DNA from: Pseudorhodoferax soli
GTDB taxonomy: Bacteria > Pseudomonadota > Gammaproteobacteria > Burkholderiales > Burkholderiaceae_C
Assembly: GCF_003337555.1 (NCBI RefSeq)
Contig: NZ_QPJK01000003.1
Coordinates: 178,115 to 242,114 of the forward strand
Reading direction: 5' to 3'
Length of the DNA stretch: 64,000 bases
Shown: piece by piece, positions 7,151-20,241 of the stretch
How positions within the stretch are numbered: position 1 is the first letter of the stretch
How the letters are laid out: every line of letters starts with the position of its first letter
Made by a program: the position numbers and the translations under genes
Notes under the pieces: model-generated
Database searches by the model: none
The model's input: the letters and a program-made list of their open reading frames with translations, nothing else
Told to the model about the DNA's origin: nothing

Positions 7151-9259
7151 TCAATCGATCTTGATGTTGGCGCCTTCTGCCGCAAGCAGGGACAGGCTCA
7201 GCGCCGGCAATGCGTAGGCCTGCTCGCCCTGGTCGTACCAGCGCGAATGGCCTTGGGGATGGGTGCTGTCCAGCCAGCAGCGCCACACGCCGGCGGGCAG
7301 CAGGAAGTCAGCGTCGGCCTGGCTGCCGTTGACCAGCAGCAGCAGCGGCGCCCTGGCGCGGCCGGGCTTGCCGATCAGGCAGCCCAGCACGCGCTGGCCG
7401 GCGTCCTGCCAGGCCGCACCCGTGAGCGCTGTGCCATCGGCTTGCAGCCAGGTCAGGTCGTGCAGGCCCAGCGGATCGGACAGGCCGCTGTACCAATGGC
7501 CGCCGAAGGGCAGGGCCTGGCGGCGCAGGGCCAGCACGCGTGCGGTGAATGCGGTGAGGTCCGCATCGGCCCGGCACCAGTCGATCCAGGTGGTGGCGTT
7601 GTCCTGGCAATACGGGTTGTTGTTGCCGCCCTGGCTGTGGCCGAGTTCGTCGCCGGCCGCGAGCATGGGCGTGCCCTGGGCGAGCAGCGCGCTGGCCAGC
7701 AGCACCCGTTGCAGCTTGGCCCGCAGCGCCAGCACCTGCGGGTCGTCGCTGGGGCCTTCGGCACCGCAGTTGAAGCCCAGGTTGTGGCCGTGGCCATCGC
7801 GGTTGTTCTCGCCATTGGCGGCGTTGTGGCGCTGGTCGTAGGCCACGAGGTCGGCGAGCGTGAAGCCGTCGTGCGAGACCACGTAGTTGACCGACTCGCC
7901 GGGCACGCGGTTGCGCGGCTGGTACAGGTCGGAGGAGCCGCACAGGCGCAGCGCGAACTCGCCGCGGTCCGGGGCCGGGCGGCCCGCGGCGGCCTGCGTC
8001 CAGAAGCCGCGCATGCTGTCGCGGAACTTGTCGTTCCACTCCATCCAGCCGCGCGGAAAGCCACCGACCTGGTAGCCACCCGGGCCGATGTCCCAGGGCT
8101 CGGCGACCATCTTGACGCGCGAGAGCACCGGGTCTTGCGCGACGGCCGCGAAGAACGGGCCGCCGCGTTCGAAGCCGTTGTCGCCGCGGCCCAGCACGGG
8201 CGCCAGGTCGAAGCGAAAGCCATCGACGTGCATCTGCGTGACCCAGTAGCGCAGGCTGTCCATCACGAGCTGCAGCACGCGCGGCTCGCGGATGTCCAGC
8301 GTGTTGCCGCAGCCGGTGTGGTTCTCGTACAAGGCCTTCTGCTCGGGCGGCAGGCGGTAGTACAGCGCGTTGTCCAGCCCGCGGAAAGACAGCGTGGGCC
8401 CCGTCTCGTCGGTCTCGGCCGTGTGGTTGTAGACCACGTCCAGCAGCACCTCGATGCCGGCGGCGTGCAGCGCCGCCACCATGGTGCGGAACTCGGTGCG
8501 TTGCGCCGCGCCGCCCTGGCTGCTGGCCAGGCGCGGCGACGGGCAGAAGAAACCCAGCGTGTTGTAGCCCCAGTAGTTGGTGAGCCCCATGTGGACGAGG
8601 CGCTGCTCGTCGAGCGCGTAGTGCACGGGCAGGAGACTGACGGCCGTGACGCCCAGGCGCTTCAGGTGGGCCATGGAGGCCGGGTGCGCCAGGCCCGCGT
8701 AGCTGCCGCGCAGGGCTTCGGGCACGGCGGGGTTGCGGGCGGAGAAGCCCTTGACGTGGACCTCGTAGAGCACGCTGTCCGCCAGCGGCGTGCGCGGCGG
8801 CTCGTCGCCGGCCCAGTCGTGGTCGTCGTGCACCACGCGGGCCTTCAGCGCGCAGGCGGCGTTGTCGGCCTGGTCCAGGTGCAGCGGATGGCGCAGGTCG
8901 GCGCCGAAGTGCTGGTCGCGCCAGGCGAAGTCGCCGACGATCTCGCGCGCATACGGGTCCAGCAGCAGCTTGAAGGGGTTGAACCGGTGGCCGCGCTCGG
9001 GCCGCCAGGGGCCGTGCGCGCGCAGGCCGTAGACCAGGCCCGGCAGGGCGCCGGGCAGGTAGCCGTGCCAGACATCGTTGCTGCGGCCGGGCAGGGCGGT
9101 GCGCCCGATCTCGTGCTGGCCCGTCGCGTCGTACAGGCACAGCTCCATGGCCTGGGCGTGCTCGGAGACGATGGCGAAGTTGACCCCCTTGCCGTCGAAA
9201 TGCGCCCCGAGCGGCCAGGGCTGGCCGGCTTGCAAGGCGTGGGCGTCGGGCGTTTTCAT
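7151..9259 (-). CDS. glgX: Glycogen debranching enzyme
   Basis: This 702-aa GH13 isoamylase-type enzyme hydrolyses alpha-1,6 branch points of phosphorylase-limited glycogen. An N-terminal CBM48-like domain (~residues 10-130) precedes the TIM barrel, with DVVYNHT (274-280), nucleophile D351 in DGFRFDLA, acid/base E387 in VAEPWD and a late DHDG-like SHDGFTLADL segment. The ATG at 9259 (MKTPDAH) is preferred to upstream codons, which add an unlikely basic tail. It sits 82 nt after glgB and 7 nt before malQ. Confidence 0.95.
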   Translation of the reverse strand: MKTPDAHALQAGQPWPLGAHFDGKGVNFAIVSEHAQAMELCLYDATGQHEIGRTALPGRSNDVWHGYLPGALPGLVYGLRAHGPWRPERGHRFNPFKLLLDPYAREIVGDFAWRDQHFGADLRHPLHLDQADNAACALKARVVHDDHDWAGDEPPRTPLADSVLYEVHVKGFSARNPAVPEALRGSYAGLAHPASMAHLKRLGVTAVSLLPVHYALDEQRLVHMGLTNYWGYNTLGFFCPSPRLASSQGGAAQRTEFRTMVAALHAAGIEVLLDVVYNHTAETDETGPTLSFRGLDNALYYRLPPEQKALYENHTGCGNTLDIREPRVLQLVMDSLRYWVTQMHVDGFRFDLAPVLGRGDNGFERGGPFFAAVAQDPVLSRVKMVAEPWDIGPGGYQVGGFPRGWMEWNDKFRDSMRGFWTQAAAGRPAPDRGEFALRLCGSSDLYQPRNRVPGESVNYVVSHDGFTLADLVAYDQRHNAANGENNRDGHGHNLGFNCGAEGPSDDPQVLALRAKLQRVLLASALLAQGTPMLAAGDELGHSQGGNNNPYCQDNATTWIDWCRADADLTAFTARVLALRRQALPFGGHWYSGLSDPLGLHDLTWLQADGTALTGAAWQDAGQRVLGCLIGKPGRARAPLLLLVNGSQADADFLLPAGVWRCWLDSTHPQGHSRWYDQGEQAYALPALSLSLLAAEGANIKID

Positions 9260-9286
9260 CGCCGGGCCGTCCCTGGATGCAACAAC

Positions 9287-9301
9287 GCCGCCTTGGGCGG
9301 C
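9287..9301 (-). other. Small hairpin between glgB and glgX
   Basis: GCCGCC-TTG-GGCGGC forms a 6-bp stem in the only sizeable gap (82 nt) of the leftward glycogen operon. On the transcript it is followed by GUUGUU, not a true U-tract. It could be a processing or attenuation point setting the glgB:glgX ratio, or could be chance. Confidence 0.25.
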
Positions 9302-9341
9302 AGCGACCACGCGAAGCGGGAAGCGCGGGACGCGTGTTCGT

Positions 9342-11257
9342 TCAAGGAGCCCACTCCAGAAACACGGTGGACAGCGGCGGCAGTGTCAGCAGGACCGAAT
9401 GCGTGCGCCCGTGCGAGGGGATCGGCTCGGTGCCCGCCACACCCCAGGGCGTGCCCGCGTTGCTGCCGCCGTAGTGCACGGAATCGGTGTTGAGCCGTTC
9501 ATGCCAGCGCCCCGGCCGCGGCACGCCCAGGCGCCAGTCGCGCCGCACCACGGGCGTCAGGTTGCAGACGACAAGCATGGTCTGGCCGTCTTCGCGGCCG
9601 TGGCGCACGAAGGCGAAGACGCTGTGCTGCGAATCGTCGGCCTCGATCCATTCGAAGCCGGCGGGCTCGCTGTCCTGCGCGTGCAGGGCCGGGTGGTGGC
9701 GCAGCACGCGGTTGAGGTCGCGCACGAGGGTCTGCACGCCCGCGTGCAGGCTGTCGCCGAGCAGGTGCCAATCCAGGCTGGCCTCGTGGTTCCACTCGCG
9801 CGCCTGGCCGAACTCGCAGCCCATGAACAGCAGCTTCTTGCCCGGATGGGCCCACATGTAGCCGTACAGCGCGCGCAGGTTGGCGAACTGCTGCCAGCGG
9901 TCGCCCGGCATGCGCGTGAGCAGCGAGCCCTTGCCGTGCACCACCTCGTCATGCGAGAAGGGCAGTACGAACTGCTCGCTGTAGGCGTAGACCATGCTGA
10001 AGGTCAACTCGTGGTGGTGGTGGCGCCGGTGCACGGGTTCGCGGCCGAAGTAGCGCAGCGTGTCGTTCATCCATCCCATGTTCCACTTGTAGTGAAAGCC
10101 CAATCCGCCTGCGAACGTGGGGCGCGAGACGCCCAGGAAGGAGGTCGACTCCTCCGCCACGGTGGTGGCCTCGGGCCGCTCGGCGCCGATCACCTCGTTC
10201 ATGCGCTTGAGGAAGGCGATGGCCTCTAGGTTCTCGCGGCCGCCGTGGCGGTTGGGAACCCACTCGCCGTCCTTGCGGCTGTAGTCGCGGTAGAGCATGG
10301 AGGCCACTGCGTCCACGCGCAGGCCGTCCACGCCATGGCGCTCGAGCCAGTACAGCGCGTTGCCGACCAGGAAGTTGCGCACCTCGGTGCGGCCGAAGTT
10401 GTAGATCAGCGTGTTCCAGTCCTGGTGGAAGCCTTCGCGCGGATCGGCATGCTCGTACAGCGCCGTGCCATCGAAGCGGGCCAGGCCGTGCGCGTCGCTC
10501 GGGAAATGCGCGGGCACCCAGTCCAGCAGCACGCCGAGGCCCTGCGCATGGGCCTTGGCGACGAAGCGCGTGAAGCCGGCCGCATCGCCGAAACGCGAGG
10601 TCGGCGCATACAGCCCGATGGGCTGGTAGCCCCAGGAGCCGTCGAACGGATGCTCGCTGACGGGCAGCAGCTCCAGGTGCGTGAAGCCCATGTCCACGGC
10701 ATAGGGGATCAGCTCGGCGGCGAGTTCCTCCCAATCGAGCCAGCGGTTGCCCTGCTCGGGCTTGCGGCGCCAGCTGGCCAGGTGCACCTCGTAGATGCTG
10801 ACGGGCGCGTCGACCGCGTTGGCGGCCTGCCGCGCGGCGCTGGCCGGCACCAGCGCGGGCAGCGTGGCGACCTGGCTGGCGGTCTCGGGCCGCAGCTGCG
10901 CGGCCAGCCCATAGGGGTCGGCCTTGAGTGGCAGCAGCTGGCCGTTGGGATCTTCCAGCGCGTACTTGTAGAGCGCGCCGGGCCCCACGCCGGGTACGAA
11001 GGCTTCCCACAGGCCGGCGCTGGGCCGGGCCCGCATGGGATGGGCACTGCCGTCCCAGCGATTGAAATCACCGACCACGCTCACGCGCCGCGCATTGGGC
11101 GCCCACACCGCGAAGCGCGTGCCGGCCACGCCAGCATGGGTGAAGGCATGCGCGCCCAGCACCTCGTAGGGCCGCAGGTGCGTGCCTTCGGCCAGCAGCC
11201 ACAGGTCGGTTTCGGAGACCAGGAAATCGTTCTGGGCTGGGCTGGAGGCGGGTGGGG

Positions 11258-11261
<4 letters not shown>
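9342..11261 (-). CDS. glgB: 1,4-alpha-glucan branching enzyme
   Basis: The enzyme has 639 aa and introduces alpha-1,6 branches in glycogen. A CBM48 domain (residues ~30-120, with [22 protein letters not shown] split across 50-71) precedes the GH13 barrel. Catalytic residues are D317 ([10 protein letters not shown]), E370 (TTVAEEST) and D438 ([12 protein letters not shown]). The length lacks the extra N1 domain of long GlgB forms. The start overlaps the glgP stop in an ATGA arrangement, so translation is coupled. Confidence 0.96.
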
Positions 11262-13693
<2,432 letters not shown>

Positions 13694-13852
13694 GGCGTTC
13701 CTTTTCTGGTCCCGTACTCGTTGGCGGATGAAGCAAGCGCGAGCTAGCAGGGTCCATGCCAGACAAGCGCCGATTTCTTGCATGGCACGTGGCATGCAGC
13801 GCGACTGCGGCTATCCTAGACGCTAGTCTCCACCAACTTGTGAGCGAACGTG
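13694..13852. promoter_or_regulatory. Divergent glgP / glgC promoter region
   Basis: The 159-base gap must hold the promoters of both glycogen arms. A CACGTG-centred imperfect dyad (GCATGGCACGTGGCATGC, 13784-13801) lies in its centre and could bind a shared regulator. A weak -10-like TATCCT (13813-13818) faces glgC. No strong sigma-70 promoter is evident. Confidence 0.35.
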
Positions 13853-15139
13853 ATGGCCGCAGTAGAACGCATGAAATCGCTGGACCTGGCCCAGCAACTC
13901 GACCTGCCCAAGCGGGCCGTGGCCCTGGTACTGGCGGGCGGCCGCGGCAGCCGCCTCATGAACCTCACCGACCGGCGCGCCAAGCCGGCCGTGTACTTCG
14001 GCGGCAAGTTCCGCATCGTCGATTTCGCGCTGTCCAACTGCCTGAACTCGGGCATCCGCCGCATCGGCGTGATCACGCAGTACAAGAGCCACAGCCTGCT
14101 GCGCCATGTGCAGCGCGGCTGGGGCTTCCTCAAGACCGAGATGAACGAGTTCGTCGACCTCATGCCCGCGCAGCAACGCGTGGACGAGGAGAGCTGGTAC
14201 CGCGGCACGGCCGACGCCGTCTACCAGAACCAGGACATCCTGGCCAGCTACAAGCCCGACTACATCGTGGTGCTGGCAGGTGACCACATCTACAAGATGA
14301 ACTACGCCATCATGCTGGCCGACCATGTGGCCAAGGGCCGCGACTGCACGGTGGGCTGCATCGCCGTGCCGCGCGCCGAGGCGTCGGCCTTCGGCGTGAT
14401 GGCGGTGGACGGGAACAGCATCATCACGGACTTCCTGGAGAAGCCCGCCGATCCGCCGCCCATGCAGGGCCGGCCCGACATGTCGCTGGCCAGCATGGGC
14501 ATCTACATCTTCAACGCGCGCTACCTCTACAAGGAGCTCGAGCGCGACATGGCCGACCCGAACTCCAGCCACGACTTCGGCAAGGACATCATTCCGCGCG
14601 CGGTCAAGAACGGGCAGGCCGCGGCGCACCCGTTCGAGCTCTCGTGCGTGAACATGCGCGTGGGCGAGGAGGCCTATTGGCGCGACGTGGGCACCATCGA
14701 TGCCTACTGGGACGCCAATATCGACCTCACGGCCACCGACCCGCAGCTCAACATGTACGACACCCGCTGGCCGATCTGGACCTACCAGTCGCAGCTGCCG
14801 CCGGCCAAGTTCGTCCACAACGCCGACGACCGGCGCGGCTCGGCGGTGGAGTCGCTGGTCTCGGGCGGCTGCATCGTCTCGGGCAGCGTGCTGCGTTCCG
14901 TGCTGTTCTCCAGCGTGCGCGTGAACTCCTATTGCAGCGTGAACTGGTCGGTGCTGCTGCCGGGCGTGCAGATCGGCCGGCATGCACGCATCACGCGCGC
15001 CATCATCGACCGCGGCGTGAGCATTCCCGATGGCATGGTCATCGGCGAGGATGCCGAGGCAGACGCCGCGCGCTTCCACCGCAGCCCCAACGGCATCGTG
15101 CTCGTCACCCAACCCATGCTGGACAAGCTCGGTTCATGA
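13853..15139 (+). CDS. glgC: Glucose-1-phosphate adenylyltransferase
   Basis: This 428-aa protein makes ADP-glucose from glucose-1-P and ATP, the committed step of glycogen synthesis. The N-terminal nucleotidyltransferase domain carries GGRGSRL (29-35), followed by [21 protein letters not shown] (43-61 region) with the allosteric/substrate lysine and arginine positions. The C-terminal part is a left-handed beta-helix with hexapeptide-like turns ([17 protein letters not shown]). Tandem starts are available: GTG 13850, ATG 13853 and ATG 13871; I took the first ATG. The stop overlaps glgA (ATGA). Confidence 0.95.
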   Translation: MAAVERMKSLDLAQQLDLPKRAVALVLAGGRGSRLMNLTDRRAKPAVYFGGKFRIVDFALSNCLNSGIRRIGVITQYKSHSLLRHVQRGWGFLKTEMNEFVDLMPAQQRVDEESWYRGTADAVYQNQDILASYKPDYIVVLAGDHIYKMNYAIMLADHVAKGRDCTVGCIAVPRAEASAFGVMAVDGNSIITDFLEKPADPPPMQGRPDMSLASMGIYIFNARYLYKELERDMADPNSSHDFGKDIIPRAVKNGQAAAHPFELSCVNMRVGEEAYWRDVGTIDAYWDANIDLTATDPQLNMYDTRWPIWTYQSQLPPAKFVHNADDRRGSAVESLVSGGCIVSGSVLRSVLFSSVRVNSYCSVNWSVLLPGVQIGRHARITRAIIDRGVSIPDGMVIGEDAEADAARFHRSPNGIVLVTQPMLDKLGS

Positions 15140-16587
15140 AGGTTCTGCAGGTTGCGGCGGAGGTCTATCCGCTGGTCAAGACGGGGGGCTTGGCCGACGT
15201 GGTCGGTGCCTTGCCGCAAGCACTTTCGGCCCAGGGCGCGGAGGTGCGCTTGTTGCTGCCCGGCCTGCCGGCCGTGCTGCGCGGCATCGAGGGCCTGTCC
15301 GAGGTGGTCTCGCTGGGGCCGATGTTCGGCGCCGGCCGTGTGCGGCTGCTGCGCGGGCAATTGGCCGGCGTGCAGGCGGTCTATGTGGTCGACGCGCCGT
15401 TCCTGTACGAGCGGCCCGGCAACCCCTACCTGGGCGCCGACGGCCTGGAGTGGGCCGACAACCTGCAGCGCTTTGCCTTGCTGGGCTGGGTGGCCGCGCA
15501 TGTGGCCGCCGGCGAGCTGGATCCGGACTGGAAGCCGCAGGTCATGCATGCGCACGACTGGCATGCCGCCATGTCCTGCGCCTACCTGGCGGCGCGGCCG
15601 GTGCGCGACGTGGCCACGGTCTTCACCGTGCACAACCTGGCGTTCCATGGCCTGTTCGAGCCGACCGACTTCTTCCTGCTCGGACTTCCGGGCCGCTTCA
15701 TGGCGCCTTCGGCGCTCGAATTCCACGGGCACTTCTCGTTCATCAAGGCCGGCCTCAAGTTCGCCACGCGCGTGACCACGGTCAGCCCGACCTATGCGCG
15801 CGAGATCCGTACGCCCGAGTACGGCAGCGGCCTGGACGGCGTGATCCGTGCACGCGGCAACGAGGTCTCGGGCATCCTGAACGGGGTCGATCCGCAGGTC
15901 TGGGACCCGACGGCCGACCCTGAACTGCCCGCGCGCTACAGCGCGGACGAACTGGCTGGCAAGGCGCAGTGCAAGGCCCGGTTGCAGCAGGCGCTGGGCC
16001 TGCTGCCGGAAGCCGATGCCCCGCTGTTCGGCGTGGTCAGCCGGCTGACCTCGCAAAAGGGCCTGGATCTCGTGCTCGAAGCCTTGCCCGACCTGCTGGC
16101 CCAGGGCGCGCAGTTTGCCGTGCAGGGCACGGGCGACGCAGCGCTGGAAGGCGCCTTCCGCCAGGCGATGGCCCAGCACCCGGGCCGCGTGGCCGTGCGC
16201 CTGGGCTACGACGAGGCCTTCGCGCACCAACTCATCGCGGGGGCGGACGCCATGCTGGTGCCTTCGCGCTTCGAACCCTGCGGCCTGACCCAGCTCTACG
16301 CGCTGCGCTACGGCACCGTGCCCATCGTGCGCCGCGTGGGCGGCCTGGCCGACACCGTGGTCGACGCGAACGAGGACACCCTGGCGCGCGACGTGGCCAC
16401 GGGCTTCCAGTTCGGCCCGGCCACGGCCGACGCGCTGGACCGCACGCTGCAGCGCGCCGTGCTGGCCTACCGCCAGAGCGCGCAGTGGCAGCAGCTGGTG
16501 CGCCGCGGCATGGCGCAGAACTTCTCGTGGGAGCCCGTGGCGCAGCAGTACCTCGCGCTCTACAAGGAAGCCATCGCGGCGCTGTGA
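15136..16587 (+). CDS. glgA: Glycogen synthase (ADP-glucose type)
   Basis: The GT5 glycosyltransferase has 483 aa and extends alpha-1,4 glucan from ADP-glucose. [10 protein letters not shown] at residues 15-24 is the ADP-glucose-binding loop; the C-terminal [11 protein letters not shown] segment contains the catalytic E380. The start ATG overlaps the glgC stop (ATGA), and its own stop overlaps the next gene's GTG start (GTGA), so three genes are chained by translational coupling. Confidence 0.96.
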   Translation: MKVLQVAAEVYPLVKTGGLADVVGALPQALSAQGAEVRLLLPGLPAVLRGIEGLSEVVSLGPMFGAGRVRLLRGQLAGVQAVYVVDAPFLYERPGNPYLGADGLEWADNLQRFALLGWVAAHVAAGELDPDWKPQVMHAHDWHAAMSCAYLAARPVRDVATVFTVHNLAFHGLFEPTDFFLLGLPGRFMAPSALEFHGHFSFIKAGLKFATRVTTVSPTYAREIRTPEYGSGLDGVIRARGNEVSGILNGVDPQVWDPTADPELPARYSADELAGKAQCKARLQQALGLLPEADAPLFGVVSRLTSQKGLDLVLEALPDLLAQGAQFAVQGTGDAALEGAFRQAMAQHPGRVAVRLGYDEAFAHQLIAGADAMLVPSRFEPCGLTQLYALRYGTVPIVRRVGGLADTVVDANEDTLARDVATGFQFGPATADALDRTLQRAVLAYRQSAQWQQLVRRGMAQNFSWEPVAQQYLALYKEAIAAL

Positions 16588-17774
16588 GCGTGCTGTCGGC
16601 GCTGGCCATCGCCAACTACCGCTCGCTGCGCCGGCTGGTGCTGCCGCTGGGGCAGCTGACCCTGGTCACCGGCGCCAACGGCAGCGGCAAGTCCAGCGTT
16701 TACCGTGCCTTGCGGCTGCTCGCGGCCGTGGCCCAGGGCGGCGTGGTGCGGGCGCTGGCGCGCGAGGGCGGCCTCGCGTCCACGCTGTGGGCCGGGCCCG
16801 AGCAGTTCTCGGCCGCCATGCGCCGCGGCGAGCAGCCCGTGCAGGGCACGCAGCGCAACGGCCCGGTGTCCTTGCAGCTGGGCTTCGGCTCCGACGCGGC
16901 CGACGGCTATGGCTACGCCATCGACATCGGCCTGCCGATCCCGCGCAGCACCTCGGTGTTCAACCACGATCCGGAGATCAAGCGCGAGGCTGTCTGGAAC
17001 GGCCCCTTCATGCGCCCGGCCTCCCTGCTGGTCGAACGCCGCGGCGCTGCGCTGCGCATCCGCAGAGACGGGCAGGGGGGCGGTTGGGAAGGCGTGGCGC
17101 GGCCGATCCCGGCCTTCGCCAGCATGATGACGGAGTACGCCGAGCCGCGGGCCGCGCCCGAGATGCTGAGCCTGCGCGAGCAGATCCGCGGCTGGCGCTT
17201 CTACGACCATTTCCGCAGCGACGCCGACGCGCCTGCGCGCGTGCCGCAGCTGGGCACCACGACGACCGTGCTCGGCGACGACGGCAGCGACCTGGCCGCG
17301 GCCTGGCAGACCATCCGCGAGATCGGCGACCGCGCCGCGCTCGACGCCGCGGTGCAGGACGCCTTTCCGGGCGCGCAGGTGGAGATCGACCTGCAGGGCG
17401 AGCGCTTTGCGCTGCGCATGCGCCAGCACGGCCTGCTGCGGCCGCTGGACGCAGCCGAACTGTCCGACGGCACGCTGCGTTATTTGCTCTGGATCGCCGC
17501 ACTGCTGACGCCGCGGCCGCCGGCTCTGCTGGTGCTCAACGAGCCCGAGACCAGCCTGCACCCGGACCTGCTGCCTGCCCTGGGCCGGCTCATCGCGCAG
17601 GCGGCGCGCGCCTCGCAGGTCATCGTGGTCACGCACGCGCCGCGGCTGCTGGCCGCGCTGGACGGCCCGGCGCCAGACACGCAGCGGCTGGAACTGCACA
17701 AGCCGCTGGGCGAGACGCAGCTGGCCGGGCTGGAGATGGACCGGATTCCGCGCTGGGAGTGGCTGGCGCGCTGA
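16584..17774 (+). CDS. SMC/RecF-like AAA ATPase (AAA_21 type) coupled to glgA
   Basis: This protein of 396 aa has an intact ABC-type ATPase core: Walker [10 protein letters not shown] (30-38), signature ELSDGTLR (292-299), Walker B LLVLNEPE (315-322) and an H-loop THAP (H351). A charged ~190-residue insertion lies between Walker A and the signature. No TOPRIM nuclease, membrane or DNA-binding domain is visible. The family resembles the predicted ATPases grouped with AAA_21 (PF13304). Start GTG 16584 overlaps the glgA stop by 4 nt, so it is coupled to glycogen synthase. Its function is unknown; a link to glycogen granules is only inferred from position. Confidence 0.85.
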   Translation: MSVLSALAIANYRSLRRLVLPLGQLTLVTGANGSGKSSVYRALRLLAAVAQGGVVRALAREGGLASTLWAGPEQFSAAMRRGEQPVQGTQRNGPVSLQLGFGSDAADGYGYAIDIGLPIPRSTSVFNHDPEIKREAVWNGPFMRPASLLVERRGAALRIRRDGQGGGWEGVARPIPAFASMMTEYAEPRAAPEMLSLREQIRGWRFYDHFRSDADAPARVPQLGTTTTVLGDDGSDLAAAWQTIREIGDRAALDAAVQDAFPGAQVEIDLQGERFALRMRQHGLLRPLDAAELSDGTLRYLLWIAALLTPRPPALLVLNEPETSLHPDLLPALGRLIAQAARASQVIVVTHAPRLLAALDGPAPDTQRLELHKPLGETQLAGLEMDRIPRWEWLAR

Positions 17775-17837
17775 GGGCCGGGGCCTGGGGTTTCCCCCAT
17801 AATCGCCCGCACCGCCAGCCCCCTGTCCAGGAGTTCC

Positions 17838-19235
17838 ATGCAAGTTTCCGCGTCCATCTTCAAGGCCTACGACATCCGCGGCATCGTGCCGTCTTCGCTC
17901 AACGAGGCCGTGGCCGAAGGCCTGGGACGCGCCTTCGGCACCATCGCCCGGCGCGAGGGCGAGACCACGGTGGCGGTGGGCCGCGACGGCCGCCTGTCGG
18001 GCCCGAGCCTCGCGGCCGCGCTGATCCGCGGCCTGGTGGCCGCTGGCGTGCAGGTCATCGACGTGGGCATGGTGACCACGCCCATCCTGTACTTCGCCGC
18101 ACACACCTTGGCGAAGAGCGGCATCCAGATCACGGGCAGCCACAACCCGAAGGACTACAACGGCTTCAAGATGATCATGGGGGGCCGCGCCATCTATGGC
18201 GAGGAGATCCAGGCGCTGCGCAGCATGATCGAGGCCGAGGATTGGCTGGACGTTCCCGGCGGCAACGTGCGCCAGGCCGATGTGCTGCCGGCCTACCGCG
18301 AGCGCATCGTCTCCGACGTGAAGCTCGCGCGCCCGCTCAAGATCGTGATCGACTCGGGCAACGGCATCGCCGGTGCTTCGTCGCCGGCCATCTTCCGCGC
18401 GCTGGGCTGCGAGGTGACCGAACTCTTCAGCGAGGTCGACGGCAACTTCCCCAACCACCACCCGGACCCGAGCAAGCCCGAGAACCTGCACGACCTGATC
18501 GCCGCGCTCAAGACCACCGGCGCAGAGCTGGGCCTGGCCTTCGACGGCGATGGCGACCGACTGGGCATCGTCACGCGCGAAGGCAACAACATCTTCCCGG
18601 ACCGCCAGATGGCTCTGTTCGCACAGGACGTGCTCTCGCGCGTGCCGGGCGGCACCATCCTGTTCGACGTCAAGTGCTCGCAGCGGCTGGCACCGGCCAT
18701 CGAGGCGGCGGGCGGCAAGGCGCTGATGTTCAAGACCGGCCACTCGCTGATCAAGGCCAAGATGAAGGCCATCGAGGCCGAAGGCGGCCAGGCGCCGCTG
18801 GGCGGCGAGATGAGCGGCCACATCTTCTTCAAGGAACGCTGGTTCGGCTTCGACGACGGCACCTACGCCGGCGCGCGGCTGCTGGAGATCCTCAGCCAAT
18901 CGCCCGACGCGAGTGCCGTGCTCGACGCGCTGCCCACCAGTTTCTCCACGCCCGAACTCAACGTCGGCTGCGCCGAAGGCGAGCCGCACACGTTGGTAGC
19001 CCAGCTGGTGGCAGCCGCGAAGTTCGACGCGCCCGCGGCCGTCAACACGATCGACGGCCTGCGCGTGGACTGGCCGGACGGCTTCGGCCTGATCCGCGCG
19101 TCCAACACCACGCCGGTGCTGGTGCTGCGCTTTGAAGGCCAGACCGAGGCGGCATTGGAACGCATCCAGACGCAGATGATGGCGCTGCTCCGCTCGGCCA
19201 AGCCCGACGCACAGATCCAGGCGGCCGCGCATTGA
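17838..19235 (+). CDS. Phosphomannomutase/phosphoglucomutase (AlgC/ManB type)
   Basis: The protein has 465 aa and belongs to the alpha-D-phosphohexomutase superfamily. The phosphoserine loop is TGSHNPKDYNGF with S101; the metal-binding loop is DGDGDR (236-241); a GEMSGH sugar-binding loop and the C-terminal RASNTTP phosphate loop are present. It interconverts mannose-6-P/mannose-1-P and glucose-6-P/glucose-1-P. Between glycogen synthesis and LPS core genes it could supply glucose-1-P to GlgC and sugars for envelope glycans. It starts 63 nt after the ATPase. Confidence 0.93.
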   Translation: MQVSASIFKAYDIRGIVPSSLNEAVAEGLGRAFGTIARREGETTVAVGRDGRLSGPSLAAALIRGLVAAGVQVIDVGMVTTPILYFAAHTLAKSGIQITGSHNPKDYNGFKMIMGGRAIYGEEIQALRSMIEAEDWLDVPGGNVRQADVLPAYRERIVSDVKLARPLKIVIDSGNGIAGASSPAIFRALGCEVTELFSEVDGNFPNHHPDPSKPENLHDLIAALKTTGAELGLAFDGDGDRLGIVTREGNNIFPDRQMALFAQDVLSRVPGGTILFDVKCSQRLAPAIEAAGGKALMFKTGHSLIKAKMKAIEAEGGQAPLGGEMSGHIFFKERWFGFDDGTYAGARLLEILSQSPDASAVLDALPTSFSTPELNVGCAEGEPHTLVAQLVAAAKFDAPAAVNTIDGLRVDWPDGFGLIRASNTTPVLVLRFEGQTEAALERIQTQMMALLRSAKPDAQIQAAAH

Positions 19236-19257
19236 ACGTGGGCGGCCGGGCCGTCGC

Positions 19258-20241
19258 ATGAGGATCCTGATCGTCAAGCTCTCGTCGCTGGGCGATGTGG
19301 TGCAGGCCATGCCGGTCGTGAGCGATCTGCGCGCGGCGCTGCCGCACGCGACGATCGACTGGGTCGTCGAGGAGTCGTTCGCGCCGCTCGTGGAATGCGT
19401 GGTCGGAGTGGAGCGCGTGCTGCGCTTTGCCGGACGCCGCTGGCGCCGGTCCTGGCTGGACGCGGCGACGCGCGGCGAGCGGACGGCATTCTTCACCGCA
19501 TTGCGGGCCGTGGCGTACGACGCCGTGCTCGACATCCAGGGCCTCATCAAGTCGGGGATGGTGGCGCGCAGGGCGCGTGTGTCGGCCGGGGGCTTTCGCG
19601 CAACCTACGGCAACCCCAGCGAGGAGTGCGGCTACGAGTGGCCGGTGCGCTTCTTTGCCGACCGCCTGGTGCCCATGCCCCGGCGCGTGCATGCGGTCCA
19701 GCGCTACCGCGTGCTGGCCGCCGGCGCGCTGGGCTATGAACTGAAGACGCCGCCCGTCTATGGCCTGCGCGTGGAGCGGCCGGCGCCGGTGCGCGCGGTC
19801 GTGCTGGCGCACGGCACGACGCGGCCCGACAACGAATGGCCGCAGGCGCATTGGGCGGCTATCGGCCAGCGGCTGGCGGCCGATGGCTTCGAGGTCTGGC
19901 TGCCGCACGCCTCGGACGCCGAACTGGGCCTGGCCACCGCGCTGGCCGCCAGCATCGGCCCCCAGGCCCGCATCTGGCCGCGGCTGTCGCTGGCCGGCGT
20001 GCTGCGGGAGATGGCGGCCGCCACCGGCGCGATCGGCGTGGACTCCGGTCTCAGCCACATGGCCGTGGCGCTGGACCTGCTCCACGTGCAGATCTTCAGC
20101 TATCCACGTGCCTGGCGGGCCGGCCCCGTGGGCCATGCACACCAGGTGCCGGTGGGCGGCGAGCGCGCACCCAGCGTGGACGAGGTCTGGGCCGCCTGGC
20201 AAGGCGTTCTGGCCGCCACGCCCAGGCCGGTGCCGCGCTGA
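19258..20241 (+). CDS. waaC: Lipopolysaccharide heptosyltransferase I
   Basis: The enzyme has 327 aa of the GT9 fold and adds the first L-glycero-D-manno-heptose to Kdo2-lipid A on the cytoplasmic face of the inner membrane. The N-terminal MRILIVKLSSLGDVVQAMP is the family signature with the acceptor-binding Asp; the C-terminal GVDSGLSHMAVAL is the donor-binding DSG(L/P)xH motif. It is followed by waaA with a one-base TGATG overlap, making a two-gene inner-core unit. Confidence 0.94.
   Translation: MRILIVKLSSLGDVVQAMPVVSDLRAALPHATIDWVVEESFAPLVECVVGVERVLRFAGRRWRRSWLDAATRGERTAFFTALRAVAYDAVLDIQGLIKSGMVARRARVSAGGFRATYGNPSEECGYEWPVRFFADRLVPMPRRVHAVQRYRVLAAGALGYELKTPPVYGLRVERPAPVRAVVLAHGTTRPDNEWPQAHWAAIGQRLAADGFEVWLPHASDAELGLATALAASIGPQARIWPRLSLAGVLREMAAATGAIGVDSGLSHMAVALDLLHVQIFSYPRAWRAGPVGHAHQVPVGGERAPSVDEVWAAWQGVLAATPRPVPR

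Noticed and set aside
4855-9493. Two long plus-strand frames opposite the CDF, malQ and glgX genes
   Set aside because: They mirror the codon pattern of the real leftward genes and hold no recognisable domain.
16560-19550. A 996-codon open frame on the minus strand
   Set aside because: It is antisense to the ATPase, the phosphohexomutase and waaC, all of which have intact family motifs. Long antisense frames are expected with this GC content; its sequence is low-complexity with no domain.
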